From Burkholderiales bacterium 39-55-53 (lineage in GTDB: Bacteria; Pseudomonadota; Gammaproteobacteria; Burkholderiales; Burkholderiaceae_C), in contig NCJK01000003.1 in the NCBI GenBank assembly GCA_002282445.1, forward strand, positions 62,001 through 126,000: a stretch of 64,000 bases of DNA. The letters are read 5' to 3'. A model generated the notes under the pieces. The model searched no databases, was not told where the DNA came from, and worked only from the letters and a program-made list of their open reading frames with translations. Made by a program: the position numbers and the translations under genes. Shown piece by piece: positions 48,239 through 57,174 of the stretch. The stretch's first letter is position 1, and every line of letters begins with the position of its first letter.

Positions 48239-49213
48239 ATGTCGAACCAAACCCCCGACTTCATGGTCTTTACTGGCAATGCCAACCCTACGTTGGCTGC
48301 CGAAATTGCAAACCACCTCGGCATCGAAGTGGGTGCAGCCCATGTGGGTCGCTTCTCTGACGGCGAAGTCACCGTCGAAATCAATCAAAACGTGCGTGCC
48401 CGCGATGTGTTCGTGGTGCAAAGCACTTGCGCACCCACCAACGAAAGCTTGATGGAATTGCTGATCATGGTCGACGCTTTGAAGCGCGCCTCAGCAGAGC
48501 GCATCAGCGCGGTCATCCCCTACTTCGGCTATGCCCGTCAAGACCGTCGCCCACGTTCAAGCCGTGTGCCAATCTCCGCCAAACTGGTGGCCGATTTGCT
48601 GCAAACCGCTGGCGTGGCACGCGTGTTGACCATGGACTTGCACGCTGACCAAATTCAAGGCTTCTTCGACATCCCTGTCGACAACATTTACGCCTCGCCT
48701 GTCTTGCTACGTGACTTGCGCACCAAAAACTACGAAGACCTGATCGTGGTCTCCCCCGATGTGGGTGGCGTGGTGCGTGCACGCGCTTTGGCCAAGCAAC
48801 TCGGTTGCGATTTGGCCATCATTGACAAGCGCCGCCCCAAAGCCAACGTGTCTGAAGTGATGAACGTCATTGGTGACATCGAAGGCCGCAACTGCGTGAT
48901 CATGGACGACATGATCGACACCGCCGGCACTTTGGTCAAAGCTGCTGAAGTTTTGAAAACACGTGGTGCTAAGAAGGTTTACGCCTACTGCACACACCCC
49001 ATCTTCTCTGGCCCTGCGATTGAACGCATCGCCAAAGGCGACGCCCTCGACGAAGTTGTGGTGACCAACACCATTCCTTTGAGCGAAGCCGGCCGCGCCT
49101 GCAAAAAAATCCGCCAACTCACCGTGGCTCCGTTGATCGCCGAAACGATCCAACGCATTGCCAGCGGCGAGTCGGTCATGAGTTTGTTCGCTGACCAAGA
49201 GCAGTTGTTCTAA
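48239..49213 (+). CDS. prs: Ribose-phosphate pyrophosphokinase
   Basis: Prs makes PRPP from ribose 5-phosphate and ATP, feeding purine, pyrimidine, His, Trp and NAD synthesis. The 324-residue protein has [18 protein letters not shown] at the N-terminus, the ATP loop [19 protein letters not shown] near residue 100, the flexible Mg-site [17 protein letters not shown] near residue 134, and the PRPP signature [18 protein letters not shown] near residue 220. The ATG at 48239 is preferred to the open frame from 48209. Confidence 0.97.
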   Translation: MSNQTPDFMVFTGNANPTLAAEIANHLGIEVGAAHVGRFSDGEVTVEINQNVRARDVFVVQSTCAPTNESLMELLIMVDALKRASAERISAVIPYFGYARQDRRPRSSRVPISAKLVADLLQTAGVARVLTMDLHADQIQGFFDIPVDNIYASPVLLRDLRTKNYEDLIVVSPDVGGVVRARALAKQLGCDLAIIDKRRPKANVSEVMNVIGDIEGRNCVIMDDMIDTAGTLVKAAEVLKTRGAKKVYAYCTHPIFSGPAIERIAKGDALDEVVVTNTIPLSEAGRACKKIRQLTVAPLIAETIQRIASGESVMSLFADQEQLF

Positions 49214-49248
49214 ACAGCCCGCTTCCAAGTCGTCGAACATCGACCCCG

Positions 49249-49274
49249 GGCTGCATTCATGCAGCCTATTTTTG
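49249..49274 (+). terminator. Terminator between prs and rplY
   Basis: GGCTGCAT-TC-ATGCAGCC forms a perfect hairpin followed by TATTTTTG, about 35 bases after prs. Confidence 0.85.
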
Positions 49275-49320
49275 AAACTGGAGCCACACTGGTCGCGGTG
49301 GGTTCTTACTGGAGTTAATT

Positions 49321-49935
49321 ATGAAATTTGTCGCTTTTGAGCGCGCTAAGCAGGGAACGGGTGCGAGCCGCCGTCTGCGTATCACTGGTCGTACACCTGG
49401 CATCGTCTATGGTGGAGCTACTGAACCTTCATTGATCGAAATCGATCACAACGCCTTGTGGCACGCTTTGAAGAAAGAAGCTTTCCACGCTTCTGTCTTG
49501 CAAATGGAATTGAACGGCCAAACAACCGAAGTGTTGTTGCGCGACGTGCAATACCACCCCTTCAAGCAACTCGTGTTGCACATCGATTTCCAACGCATCG
49601 ATGCCAACACCAAGATGCACAAGAAAGTGCCATTGCATTACAGCGGCCAAGAAGAGTCTCCAGCGTTCAAACTGGACCACTGCTTGATCACTCACGTGGC
49701 TACAGAATTGGAAATCTCTTGCATGCCGAAAGAGTTGCCAGAGTTCATCGCTGTGGACTTGAGCAAGTTGACCAAAGGTCACTCTTTGCACGCTAGCGAT
49801 ATCGTCTTGCCAAAAGGCGTGACAGCTGTGATCCACGGCAAAAACAACCCAGTGTTGGTTTCTGTTGTGGCTCCCAAAGCTGAAGCAGAAGCACCTGCCG
49901 CTGCACCAGCTGCAGACAGCAAAAAGAAAAAGTAA
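49321..49935 (+). CDS. rplY: 50S ribosomal protein L25/general stress protein Ctc
   Basis: L25 binds 5S rRNA. This 204-residue version has the long two-domain form: N-terminal L25 fold (about residues 1-92, with R-T-P-G-I-V-Y-G-G and [22 protein letters not shown]) plus the C-terminal TL5/CTC beta domain ([15 protein letters not shown] and onwards). It ends in an Ala/Glu/Pro/Lys tail. The pair rplY-pth is conserved. TGGAG precedes the ATG. Confidence 0.96.
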   Translation: MKFVAFERAKQGTGASRRLRITGRTPGIVYGGATEPSLIEIDHNALWHALKKEAFHASVLQMELNGQTTEVLLRDVQYHPFKQLVLHIDFQRIDANTKMHKKVPLHYSGQEESPAFKLDHCLITHVATELEISCMPKELPEFIAVDLSKLTKGHSLHASDIVLPKGVTAVIHGKNNPVLVSVVAPKAEAEAPAAAPAADSKKKK

Positions 49936-49956
49936 TCTCTTCGTAGATTGCGACAG

Positions 49957-49980
49957 CGGCCCACCTCGGTGGGCCGTTTT
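49957..49980 (+). terminator. Terminator after rplY
   Basis: CGGCCCACC-TC-GGTGGGCCG hairpin followed by TTTT, about 20 bases after the rplY stop. Confidence 0.88.
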
Positions 49981-50010
49981 CATTGGTGCGCACTCATTGA
50001 TAATTCACAC

Positions 50011-50685
50011 ATGATCAAGCTCATTGTTGGCCTGGGCAACCCCGGCACTGAATACGAAGCCACGCGGCACAACGCCGGTTTTTGGTGGGTCGACGTGGCC
50101 GCACGCGACCTCAAGGTGTCATTGCAGCCCGACCGCGCCTATCACGGCTTGGTAGCTCGCACCTCAGTCAAAGGTGAGAACGTGTGGCTCTTGGAGCCAC
50201 AAACTTTCATGAACCTCTCGGGCAAGTCGGTGGGCGCATTGGCGCGGTTCTTCAAAATCCAGCCGCAAGAAATCTTGGTGGTGCACGACGAGTTGGACAT
50301 CACGCCTGGCGAAGCCAAACTCAAACTCGGCGGCAGCCATGCTGGCCACAATGGCCTGCGCGACATCCATGCACAGCTCGGGACAGACCAGTACTGGCGA
50401 CTGCGCATTGGCATTGGCCACCCCGGTGTGAAATCAGAGGTTGCGAATTGGGTGCTGAAAAAACCAGCTCCCGACCAACGCACTGCGATTGAAGACTGCA
50501 TCACACGCACCAGCTTGGCCTTGCCGCATTTGCTTGCGGGCGACATGGTGAAAGCCACGCAAATGATTCACACCGCCAAGCCGCCTCGGCCCAAACCACC
50601 TCGGCCGGCCACGCTGCCTGGCACCGAGAAGACAGGGGCTGCAGATGCTGAGAAAACACAAGCCAAAGGGGCTGAGAGCAACTAG
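50011..50685 (+). CDS. pth: Peptidyl-tRNA hydrolase
   Basis: Pth recycles tRNA from dropped-off peptidyl-tRNA. The 224-residue protein has the active-site residues Asn10 and His20 ([20 protein letters not shown]), [11 protein letters not shown] near residue 65, the catalytic Asp in [19 protein letters not shown], and GHNGLRDI near residue 112. About 35 residues beyond the usual end form a Pro/Lys/Arg tail ([10 protein letters not shown]) and a polar end. The last 41 bases overlap the DUF4124 gene in another frame. Confidence 0.95.
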   Translation: MIKLIVGLGNPGTEYEATRHNAGFWWVDVAARDLKVSLQPDRAYHGLVARTSVKGENVWLLEPQTFMNLSGKSVGALARFFKIQPQEILVVHDELDITPGEAKLKLGGSHAGHNGLRDIHAQLGTDQYWRLRIGIGHPGVKSEVANWVLKKPAPDQRTAIEDCITRTSLALPHLLAGDMVKATQMIHTAKPPRPKPPRPATLPGTEKTGAADAEKTQAKGAESN

Positions 50686-51145
50686 GTGTTGTGCTGCCTT
50701 ACTAGGTACGGCAGCCCTCTTGAGCCACACAACCTTGGCAGACACGGTGTACCGCTGCGGTGAGGCTTACAGCAACTCTAGCCAGTGTGCCAATGGGGCT
50801 GCAACTGAAGTTAAACCAAACTCAGTGCTGCACACATCTGAGCCAGACAAAGCCAACGCAGCGACGCGAGACTTGCGTGATGCTCAAGCTTTAGAAAAGC
50901 AACGACTGCAGGCTGAACAACAAGCAGCGCAAGCAGCACCTATTGTGCTCAGCACACCCAACGTACCGTCAACCAACCCATCATCTAGCAATGTCACCCA
51001 GACCGAGCCAATCACCAAACAGGACAAGCGCAAAGGTAAACAAGCCCGCAAACCAAGTAGCCCCTACTTCACAGCCGTAGACCCAACGGCATCGCCCAAA
51101 AAGAAAAGCACCGCCAAAGCGGTGCCTGCTAGTTCTAACCCCTAA
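50645..51145 (+). CDS. DUF4124-like exported protein
   Basis: A 166-residue protein with a positively charged start and a hydrophobic signal helix (about residues 16-32). After it comes [19 protein letters not shown], the two-Cys beta core typical of DUF4124 domains in proteobacterial envelope proteins. The rest is low-complexity (Gln/Ala helix, then Ser/Thr/Pro-rich) and ends in a Lys-rich tail. It overlaps pth by 41 bases; this overlap and the tail make the start less sure. Part of the tail codes, on the other strand, for a terminator hairpin. No function is known. Confidence 0.78.
   Translation: MLRKHKPKGLRATRCCAALLGTAALLSHTTLADTVYRCGEAYSNSSQCANGAATEVKPNSVLHTSEPDKANAATRDLRDAQALEKQRLQAEQQAAQAAPIVLSTPNVPSTNPSSSNVTQTEPITKQDKRKGKQARKPSSPYFTAVDPTASPKKKSTAKAVPASSNP
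51098..51125 (-). terminator. Minus-strand terminator inside the DUF4124 gene tail
   Basis: On the minus strand GCACCGC-TTTG-GCGGTGC is followed by TTTTCTTTTT. It would end the leftward ferredoxin transcript, about 50 bases after its stop, within coding sequence of the convergent gene. Confidence 0.75.
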
Positions 51146-51175
51146 AGCAAAAAGCGCTTCAAGGCCAGTGTTGAA

Positions 51176-51448
<273 letters not shown>

Positions 51449-51502
51449 CTAAACAAAAGCCAATTATCCGCGCTCACCTGCTATCACCCAAGAGGGCAGC
51501 AC

Positions 51503-52225
51503 TTAGGCCACACCGTTGGCATGTGTTTGTGCAGCGAGTTGATCACGCACTTCAAGCAAACGCTTTTGGCTGTACACAGGCTGGTCGGGTAAGTCTGCCA
51601 AGTGCGCGGCATCGGCCCAAAGCTGGATGTGCAGCCCACCGTCACGCCAAGCCACTTGGTTGAGCCCTGCATTAGGAATGTCACACACGCGCGGGCCGCT
51701 GAGTGACAAAGCTTGGGCATGACGCCAAACCATATCCAGCACACCACCATGTGTGACCACCACGACATGCTCGCCCTCGTATTGCTGCGCTAAGTCTTGC
51801 AATGTGGCAATCACGCGGTCATGAAAAGCGCGCGTGGTTTCAGCGCCCTCCACCGCCTCGTCGGCATCAAAGGCCAACCAACGTTGCCAGGCCTCAGGGT
51901 GTTGCGCTTGAATGTCGGGGCTGCGCATGCCTTCAAACACACCGTAGCACTGCTCGCGCAGACCTGCATTCAAGATGCAGGTGTGGCCCAGCACTTGGGC
52001 CACGGGCTGGGCGGTTTGTTGGGCACGCAGCAAATCGCTGCTGATAAGTCGGGTGGGCACACGACCCTGCGCTTGCCATTCGGCCAAGGCTTGCACCATG
52101 CGTGTTTTCAAACGCTGGGCTTGTTCAAAGCCCATCTCATTGAGCGGCACATCCAGCTGCCCCTGAAACCGTAGCTCTCGGTTCCACGCAGTTTCGCCGT
52201 GGCGGATGAGCAAAAAGTCAGTCAT
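51503..52225 (-). CDS. Histidine phosphatase family protein
   Basis: A 240-residue member of the phosphoglycerate mutase-like histidine phosphatases. The RHGETAWN motif at residues 8-15 supplies the nucleophile His9 and Arg, with LRFQGQLDVPLNEMG next, SDLLRAQQTAQP near residue 64, the acid residue region LREQCYGVFEGM, and the second His in VVTHGGVLDMV near residue 158. Substrate is unknown; names such as GpmB or CobC are not supported by neighbours. It sits between coaD and the ferredoxin gene. Confidence 0.9.
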   Translation of the reverse strand: MTDFLLIRHGETAWNRELRFQGQLDVPLNEMGFEQAQRLKTRMVQALAEWQAQGRVPTRLISSDLLRAQQTAQPVAQVLGHTCILNAGLREQCYGVFEGMRSPDIQAQHPEAWQRWLAFDADEAVEGAETTRAFHDRVIATLQDLAQQYEGEHVVVVTHGGVLDMVWRHAQALSLSGPRVCDIPNAGLNQVAWRDGGLHIQLWADAAHLADLPDQPVYSQKRLLEVRDQLAAQTHANGVA

Positions 52226-52291
52226 TGCAATCGATGCGAGGTATACGAATTAGGCGAGCGATCAGCACTGAAGCAGTTTCAGCAGCCAAGC

Positions 52292-52789
52292 TTACTTAGC
52301 GGTACGCTTGGCCAACAGACGCTTGTAAACGCCTGCCGACACCAAGTTCTGCCCATCATCGCCCGCACCCAGCAAAGAGATCTCACGCACAAAGGTGCTG
52401 GAGATGAATTGATATTTGGCGCTGGGCGTGAGGAACACGGTTTCCACCTCAGGCATCAGCTCACGGTTCATGCCGGCGAGTTGAAACTCGTAGTCAAAGT
52501 CGGTCACGGTGCGCACACCGCGCACCATCACGGTGGCGTTGTGGCTGCGCACAAAGTCGCGTGCCAAGCCGGTGAAGGGCACCACTTCCACTTGGGGGTG
52601 TGCAGCCATCGCCTCACACGCCATGTCCATGCGCTCGTCCAAGGTGAACAAGGTTTTCTTGTGGTGGGCAGTGGCCACCGCCAAGATGACTTTGTCAAAC
52701 ATGGCCGCAGCGCGCAATACGATGTCTTCATGGCCCAAGCTGATGGGGTCAAAGGTGCCGGGATAAATGGCAACAACTTGCTTAGACAT
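52292..52789 (-). CDS. coaD: Phosphopantetheine adenylyltransferase
   Basis: CoaD makes dephospho-CoA from 4'-phosphopantetheine and ATP. The 165-residue protein has the nucleotidyltransferase signature YPGTFDPISLGHEDIVLRA (T/HxGH-type; His20) and the ATP-binding ISSTFVREISLLG near residue 129. VRGVRTVTDFDYEFQLAGMN near residue 90 is also family-specific. It follows rsmD by 35 bases, a conserved pair. Confidence 0.97.
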   Translation of the reverse strand: MSKQVVAIYPGTFDPISLGHEDIVLRAAAMFDKVILAVATAHHKKTLFTLDERMDMACEAMAAHPQVEVVPFTGLARDFVRSHNATVMVRGVRTVTDFDYEFQLAGMNRELMPEVETVFLTPSAKYQFISSTFVREISLLGAGDDGQNLVSAGVYKRLLAKRTAK

Positions 52790-52824
52790 GGGCGCTCCTA
52801 CGTGTTTCTAAAAATCAAAACTGA

Positions 52825-53448
52825 TTATGCAATCCGGCGCAGCAAGTGCGCATGCACCGCGCCAGCCTTGAGATGACGGTGCAAGCTCAGGCCCATGGGC
52901 TCTAGCTGCTCGTCCGTCCACGCCACAGGCGCTTCAAGGTACACAAACCCATCGGCCTTTACCGCTTTGCCTGCGGCTTGCAGTGAGGGCTCAAACAAAG
53001 CGCCATCAAACGGCGGGTCGATGAAGATCAAATCCACGCTTGATTCGCTGAGCTGCTTCAAGCACGCCACACCATCGGTGCGCAGCACATGCACATTGGT
53101 GGCTTTGAGGCGGTTGACTTGGGTGCTGAGCTGCGCCACCAAGGCAGGGTCTAGTTCGCACACCTGCACATGGGCTGCGCCGCGTGAGGCGGCTTCAAAG
53201 CCCAAAGCACCTGTGCCCGCGAACGGGTCCACACAGCGCCAACCCAAGAGTGATTGGCCCAGCCAGTTGAACAAAGTTTCGCGCACGCGGTCGGGCGTGG
53301 GTCGAAGGCCGGGCTTCAAAGCAACGGGCAGTTTGGTGCGGCGCCATTCGCCGCCGATGATGCGCACCTCGCCTGCACCTTTGTGCCGTTTTTCGGCGAC
53401 GGGTTTGACAGGGGTGGTGTTGAAAGATTTTGGTGTGCGGGTTTTCAT
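52825..53448 (-). CDS. rsmD: 16S rRNA (guanine966-N2)-methyltransferase RsmD
   Basis: RsmD methylates G966 of 16S rRNA. The 207-residue protein has the family R-I-I-G-G-E-W-R-R near residue 30, PTPDRVRETLFNWL near residue 50, the SAM motif VDPFAGTGALGFEAASRGA near residue 70, and the catalytic IFIDPPFDG near residue 140. A basic N-terminal extension of about 25 residues precedes the fold. I use the ATG at 53448. It is divergent from ftsY across only 30 bases. Confidence 0.95.
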   Translation of the reverse strand: MKTRTPKSFNTTPVKPVAEKRHKGAGEVRIIGGEWRRTKLPVALKPGLRPTPDRVRETLFNWLGQSLLGWRCVDPFAGTGALGFEAASRGAAHVQVCELDPALVAQLSTQVNRLKATNVHVLRTDGVACLKQLSESSVDLIFIDPPFDGALFEPSLQAAGKAVKADGFVYLEAPVAWTDEQLEPMGLSLHRHLKAGAVHAHLLRRIA

Positions 53449-53478
53449 AGAATGGACTGATTCTAGAAACACCCACAC

Positions 53479-54531
53479 ATGTTTAGCTTCTTCAAGAAAA
53501 AAATCGCTGACCAACCTGCTGCAGAGACAACTGGGAGCAGCACCGACACATCTGCGAACGCCGCATCAACGCAAACTGCCCCACAGCAAATGCCTGCCGA
53601 GCGCCCCCGCGCCAGCTGGCTAGCCCGCTTAGGCACAGGCCTGCGCCGCACCGGCCAAAGCATCAGCACCGTGTTCACGGGTGCCAAGATTGACGACGAG
53701 CTCTATGAAGAACTTGAAACCGCCCTGCTCATGGCCGATGCCGGCGTGTTAGCCACCGAGTATTTGCTGAAAGACTTGAAGCAGCGCGTCAAAGACACTG
53801 GCACCACCGAGCCATCCGCCGTCAAGGCCTTGCTGGCTGCCTCGATTGCACAGCTGCTCAAGCCCCTAGAGAAGCCACTCGCCATCGGCGCACACAAGCC
53901 CACCATCATCATGGTGGCCGGCGTGAATGGCGCTGGCAAAACCACATCCATTGGCAAGCTCACCCGCCATTTGAGCGACAGCGGCGCTTCGGTGTTGCTG
54001 GCAGCAGCTGACACCTTCCGTGCCGCCGCCCGCGAGCAGTTGGCTGTTTGGGCCACACGCAACACGGTGGAGATCGTCAGCCAAGAAGGCGGCGACCCTG
54101 CGTCTGTGAGCTTTGATGCCGTCACCGCAGGCCGTGCACGCGGCAAAGACGTGGTGCTGGTCGACACCGCAGGCCGCCTGCCCACGCAGCTGCACCTGAT
54201 GGAAGAGTTGAAGAAGATCAAACGCGTGGTGCAAAAAGCCGAACCGACTGGACCACATGAAGTGTTGCTGGTGATTGACGGCAACACCGGCCAAAACGCC
54301 CTCGCCCAAGTGAAGGCATTTGATGAAACCTTGGGTTTAACAGGTTTGATCGTTACCAAGCTCGACGGCACAGCCAAAGGTGGCGTGTTGGCTGCGATTG
54401 CGCTGTGGGGCCAAAGCCGCGCGGCGGCGGGTAGCTCAGTCGTGCCTGTGTATTTCATTGGTGTGGGCGAAGCCGTGGAAGACCTCGAGACCTTCAACGC
54501 CCAAGAGTTTGCCGACGCTCTTTTGGGCTAA
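53479..54531 (+). CDS. ftsY: Signal recognition particle receptor FtsY
   Basis: FtsY docks SRP-ribosome complexes at the inner membrane by GTP-dependent pairing with Ffh. The 350-residue protein has a short, Ala/Thr/Glu-poor A region (residues 1-60), then the N domain, and the G domain with VNGAGKTTSIGKL at residues 149-161, DTFRAAAREQL near residue 180, DTAGRLPTQLHLMEEL near residue 230, and TKLDGTAKGG near residue 290. The A domain is short compared with E. coli. Confidence 0.97.
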   Translation: MFSFFKKKIADQPAAETTGSSTDTSANAASTQTAPQQMPAERPRASWLARLGTGLRRTGQSISTVFTGAKIDDELYEELETALLMADAGVLATEYLLKDLKQRVKDTGTTEPSAVKALLAASIAQLLKPLEKPLAIGAHKPTIIMVAGVNGAGKTTSIGKLTRHLSDSGASVLLAAADTFRAAAREQLAVWATRNTVEIVSQEGGDPASVSFDAVTAGRARGKDVVLVDTAGRLPTQLHLMEELKKIKRVVQKAEPTGPHEVLLVIDGNTGQNALAQVKAFDETLGLTGLIVTKLDGTAKGGVLAAIALWGQSRAAAGSSVVPVYFIGVGEAVEDLETFNAQEFADALLG

Positions 54532-54534
54532 AGC

Positions 54535-54762
54535 TTAGTCGCGCTTGAGCACGCCCTTGAGGCTCTCGCGCCAGCGACCGCAGCGCTCATGCGCCTCCAC
54601 CACGGGATAGCTATCCATGCGGCCTTGCTTGCGCGTGAGCGGCGGCTGGATGTAATAGCCCAAGCCGCAACGCAGTTGGGTTTCAGATGAGTCGGAATTG
54701 AGCACATGCGCGCAGCTCTTGCAGCACTGCACGGCAATTCGCTCCAAGGTCATGGGGGGCAT
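54535..54762 (-). CDS. Small Cys-containing protein, function unknown
   Basis: A 75-residue protein with five cysteines: CCKSC near residue 13, LRCGLGYYI near residue 32, and HERCGRWRE near residue 59. This spacing suggests a metal or Fe-S site. AAGGAG lies 6 bases before the ATG, a good ribosome site, and the frame is clean. It ends 4 bases from ftsY (convergent). Its promoter region has LexA-like palindromes. No family is recognised; another reading frame in this region is less plausible because it lacks a ribosome site. Confidence 0.68.
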   Translation of the reverse strand: MPPMTLERIAVQCCKSCAHVLNSDSSETQLRCGLGYYIQPPLTRKQGRMDSYPVVEAHERCGRWRESLKGVLKRD

Positions 54763-54777
54763 ATCGGGCTCCTTAAA

Positions 54778-54797
54778 TACTGTGATTAAATTCAGTA
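54778..54797. promoter_or_regulatory. LexA-like palindrome TACTGTGATTAAATTCAGTA
   Basis: A 20-base near-palindrome with CTG-N10-CAG spacing, as in gamma/betaproteobacterial LexA boxes. It lies 16 bases before the small Cys protein start. A second, weaker one (ATG-N10-CAG) overlaps at 54799-54814. Similarity to LexA sites is by eye; binding is unproven. Confidence 0.5.
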
Positions 54798-54826
54798 TAT
54801 GTTAAAAAACACAGTATCTCACCACC

Positions 54827-54855
54827 TTCACAATTCACGGGTAAACCCCTAAAAT
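54827..54855 (+). promoter_or_regulatory. Sigma70-type promoter of rpoH
   Basis: TTCACA and TAAAAT with a 17-base spacer, 70 bases before the rpoH ATG. The expected start of transcription (about 54862) falls directly before the CIRCE operator. Confidence 0.65.
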
Positions 54856-54864
54856 TCGCAAGGT

Positions 54865-54891
54865 TTAGCACTCGACACCCATGAGTGCTAA
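54865..54891. promoter_or_regulatory. CIRCE operator (HrcA binding site) upstream of rpoH
   Basis: TTAGCACTC-N9-GAGTGCTAA, a perfect match to the CIRCE consensus, lies 33 bases before the rpoH ATG and just after the predicted transcription start. HrcA, its binding protein, is encoded at 38668-39669. The operator implies that HrcA represses rpoH transcription and may also shape the 5' mRNA end. Confidence 0.95.
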
Positions 54892-54924
54892 TATACGTTT
54901 TAGTTATCCGAAAGGACTAATTCA

Positions 54925-55848
54925 ATGACCGCAATCACCCAACAGCCACACGCCATCATCAATCCTTGGGGCTTGGTACCGTCGCTGGGCAACCTTGATG
55001 CCTACATCACCGCTGCCAACCGCTTGCCCATGCTCACGCTTGAGCAGGAGCAGGAGTTTGCCCGTCAACTCAAAGACAACAACGACCTCGAAGCCGCTGG
55101 AAAGCTGGTGCTCTCGCACCTGCGTTTGGTGATCTCGGTGTCACGCCAATACTTGGGCTATGGTCTGCCCCACGCTGACCTGATTCAAGAAGGCAACATC
55201 GGTTTGATGAAAGCCGTCAAACGCTTCGACCCTGACCAAGGCGTGCGTTTGGTGAGCTACGCCATGCACTGGATCAAGGCCGAGATTCACGAATACATCT
55301 TGAAAAATTGGCGCATGGTCAAAGTGGCCACCACCAAGGCCCAGCGCAAACTGTTTTTCAACCTGCGCTCCATGAAGCAAGGCTTCAAGTCTGACGCGCT
55401 CGACAACACGCACCGCAACACCCTCAACCCACACGAGGTGAATGCGGTGGCGACCAAGCTCAACGTCAAGCCTGAAGAAGTGCTGGAGATGGAAATGCGC
55501 ATGTCTGGCGGCGATGTGCTGCTAGACCCTAGCCCTAACGAAGACAGCGACGAAGCCTTTGGCCCCATCGCCTACTTGACCGACACCAACCACGAACCCA
55601 CTGCCATGATCGCCGCGCACCAGCGCGACGTATTGGCCTCTGACGGCATTGCCGCTGCACTGAACGTGCTCGATGAACGCAGCCGACGCATCGTGGAAGA
55701 GCGTTGGCTCAAAGTGCAAGACAACGGCTCGGGCGGCATGACGCTGCACGACTTGGCCGCCGAATACGGCGTGAGCGCTGAGCGCATTCGCCAAATCGAA
55801 GTGGCGGCCATGAAGAAGATGAAAGCTGCTTTGGCTGAATACGCATAA
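54925..55848 (+). CDS. rpoH: RNA polymerase heat-shock sigma factor RpoH (sigma32)
   Basis: RpoH directs RNA polymerase to heat-shock promoters. The 307-residue protein has region 2 (LVLSHLRLVISVSRQYLGYG, DLIQEGNIGLMKAVKRFDPD, MHWIKAEIHEYIL) and the RpoH box QRKLFFNLR at residues 140-148, which separates it from RpoD and RpoS. Region 4 ends LHDLAAEYGVSAERIRQIE near residue 285. AAAGGA precedes the ATG. A CIRCE site lies in the leader, placing rpoH under HrcA. Confidence 0.97.
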   Translation: MTAITQQPHAIINPWGLVPSLGNLDAYITAANRLPMLTLEQEQEFARQLKDNNDLEAAGKLVLSHLRLVISVSRQYLGYGLPHADLIQEGNIGLMKAVKRFDPDQGVRLVSYAMHWIKAEIHEYILKNWRMVKVATTKAQRKLFFNLRSMKQGFKSDALDNTHRNTLNPHEVNAVATKLNVKPEEVLEMEMRMSGGDVLLDPSPNEDSDEAFGPIAYLTDTNHEPTAMIAAHQRDVLASDGIAAALNVLDERSRRIVEERWLKVQDNGSGGMTLHDLAAEYGVSAERIRQIEVAAMKKMKAALAEYA

Positions 55849-55885
55849 AGCGCCAAGGCCTTGATAGGGCCAGACAAGTTAAATC

Positions 55886-55921
55886 AAAAGGGCCGCCATG
55901 TTTTGCATGGCGGCCCTTTTG
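55886..55921. terminator. Bidirectional terminator between rpoH and gcdH
   Basis: AAAAGGGCCGCCATG pairs with CATGGCGGCCCTTTT around a TTTTG loop, 38 bases after rpoH. It serves the convergent acyl-CoA operon too. Confidence 0.93.
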
Positions 55922-55952
55922 CTTGAACGTCAAGACTTCGCGATATATGGTC

Positions 55953-57134
55953 TCAATTGCTAAATGCTGGGATGCCCGTGATGGCACGCCCCAAAATCAG
56001 CGCATGCACATCGTGCGTACCTTCGTAGGTGTTGACCACCTCCAAGTTCACCAAATGTCGGGCCACACCAAACTCGTCAGAGATGCCATTGCCGCCCATC
56101 ATGTCGCGAGCCATGCGTGCAATGTCCAAAGCCTTACCGCAGCTGTTGCGCTTGAGAATCGACGTGATGTCCACCGAAGCAGTGCCTTCGTCTTTCATAC
56201 GGCCCAAGCGCAAGCAGCCCTGCAAGCCCAATGAAATCTCCGTCATCATGTCGGCCAACTTCTTTTGAATCAGTTGGTTGGCAGCCAAGGGGCGACCAAA
56301 CTGTTGGCGGTCCATCACGTATTGGCGCGAGCGATGGAAGCAGTCCTCAGCCGCCCCCAATGCGCCCCAGGCAATGCCATAGCGCGCACTGTTCAAACAC
56401 GTGAACGGGCCTTTGAGTCCGCGCACATCAGGGAAGGCGTTTTCTTCTGGCACAAAAACCTCGTCCATCACGATCTCGCCGGTGATGGAGGCACGCAAAC
56501 CCACTTTGCCGTGAATGGCGGGGGCACTCAGGCCCTTCCAGCCTTTTTCCAAAATGAAGCCGCGAATCGCGCCTGAGTCATCTTTGGCCCACACCACAAA
56601 GACGTCAGCAATAGGGCTGTTGGTGATCCACATCTTGGCGCCCGAGATCGAGTAACCGCCCGCTACCTTTTTGGCACGCGTGATCATGCTGCCGGGGTCT
56701 GAGCCGTAGTTGGGCTCGGTCAAACCAAAGCAACCAATCCACTCGCCCGTGGCGAGCTTGGGCAAGTACTTTTGCTTTTGCGCTTCAGAGCCAAACTCGT
56801 TGATGGGCACCATCACCAAAGACGATTGCACGCTCATCATTGAGCGGTAGCCCGAGTCCACGCGTTCGACCTCACGTGCCACGAGGCCGTAGCACACGTA
56901 GTTCAAGCCTGCACCGCCATAAGCCTCAGGAATGGTGGCACCCAAGAGGCCGAGTTCTCCCATCTCTCTAAAAATGGTGGCGTCCATTTTTTCGTGACGG
57001 AAAGCCTCAAGTACGCGCGGCGCTAAACGCTCTTGGCAATAAGAAGCAGCGGCTTCTTTGACCTGGCGTTCGTCGTCCGTCAATTGAGAATCAAGTTGGA
57101 AAGGGTCTTCCCAAGAAAAACTAGCAGCACTCAT
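55953..57134 (-). CDS. gcdH: Glutaryl-CoA dehydrogenase
   Basis: GcdH oxidises and decarboxylates glutaryl-CoA to crotonyl-CoA with FAD. The 393-residue protein shows the GCDH-specific block [18 protein letters not shown] near residue 95, the FAD segment [16 protein letters not shown] near residue 136, [16 protein letters not shown] near residue 168, and the C-terminal [18 protein letters not shown] with the catalytic Glu. It is the last gene of the leftward dicarboxylate operon, 40 bases after the TctC-like gene. Confidence 0.95.
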   Translation of the reverse strand: MSAASFSWEDPFQLDSQLTDDERQVKEAAASYCQERLAPRVLEAFRHEKMDATIFREMGELGLLGATIPEAYGGAGLNYVCYGLVAREVERVDSGYRSMMSVQSSLVMVPINEFGSEAQKQKYLPKLATGEWIGCFGLTEPNYGSDPGSMITRAKKVAGGYSISGAKMWITNSPIADVFVVWAKDDSGAIRGFILEKGWKGLSAPAIHGKVGLRASITGEIVMDEVFVPEENAFPDVRGLKGPFTCLNSARYGIAWGALGAAEDCFHRSRQYVMDRQQFGRPLAANQLIQKKLADMMTEISLGLQGCLRLGRMKDEGTASVDITSILKRNSCGKALDIARMARDMMGGNGISDEFGVARHLVNLEVVNTYEGTHDVHALILGRAITGIPAFSN

Positions 57135-57174
57135 TGGATGTTTTCTCTACTCAAAGATTTCGAAAATTGAAAGA

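Noticed and set aside
54528-54737. Alternative 69-codon frame over the small Cys protein
   Set aside because: It lacks a ribosome site and would overlap the ftsY stop, while the chosen frame has AAGGAG at proper spacing.
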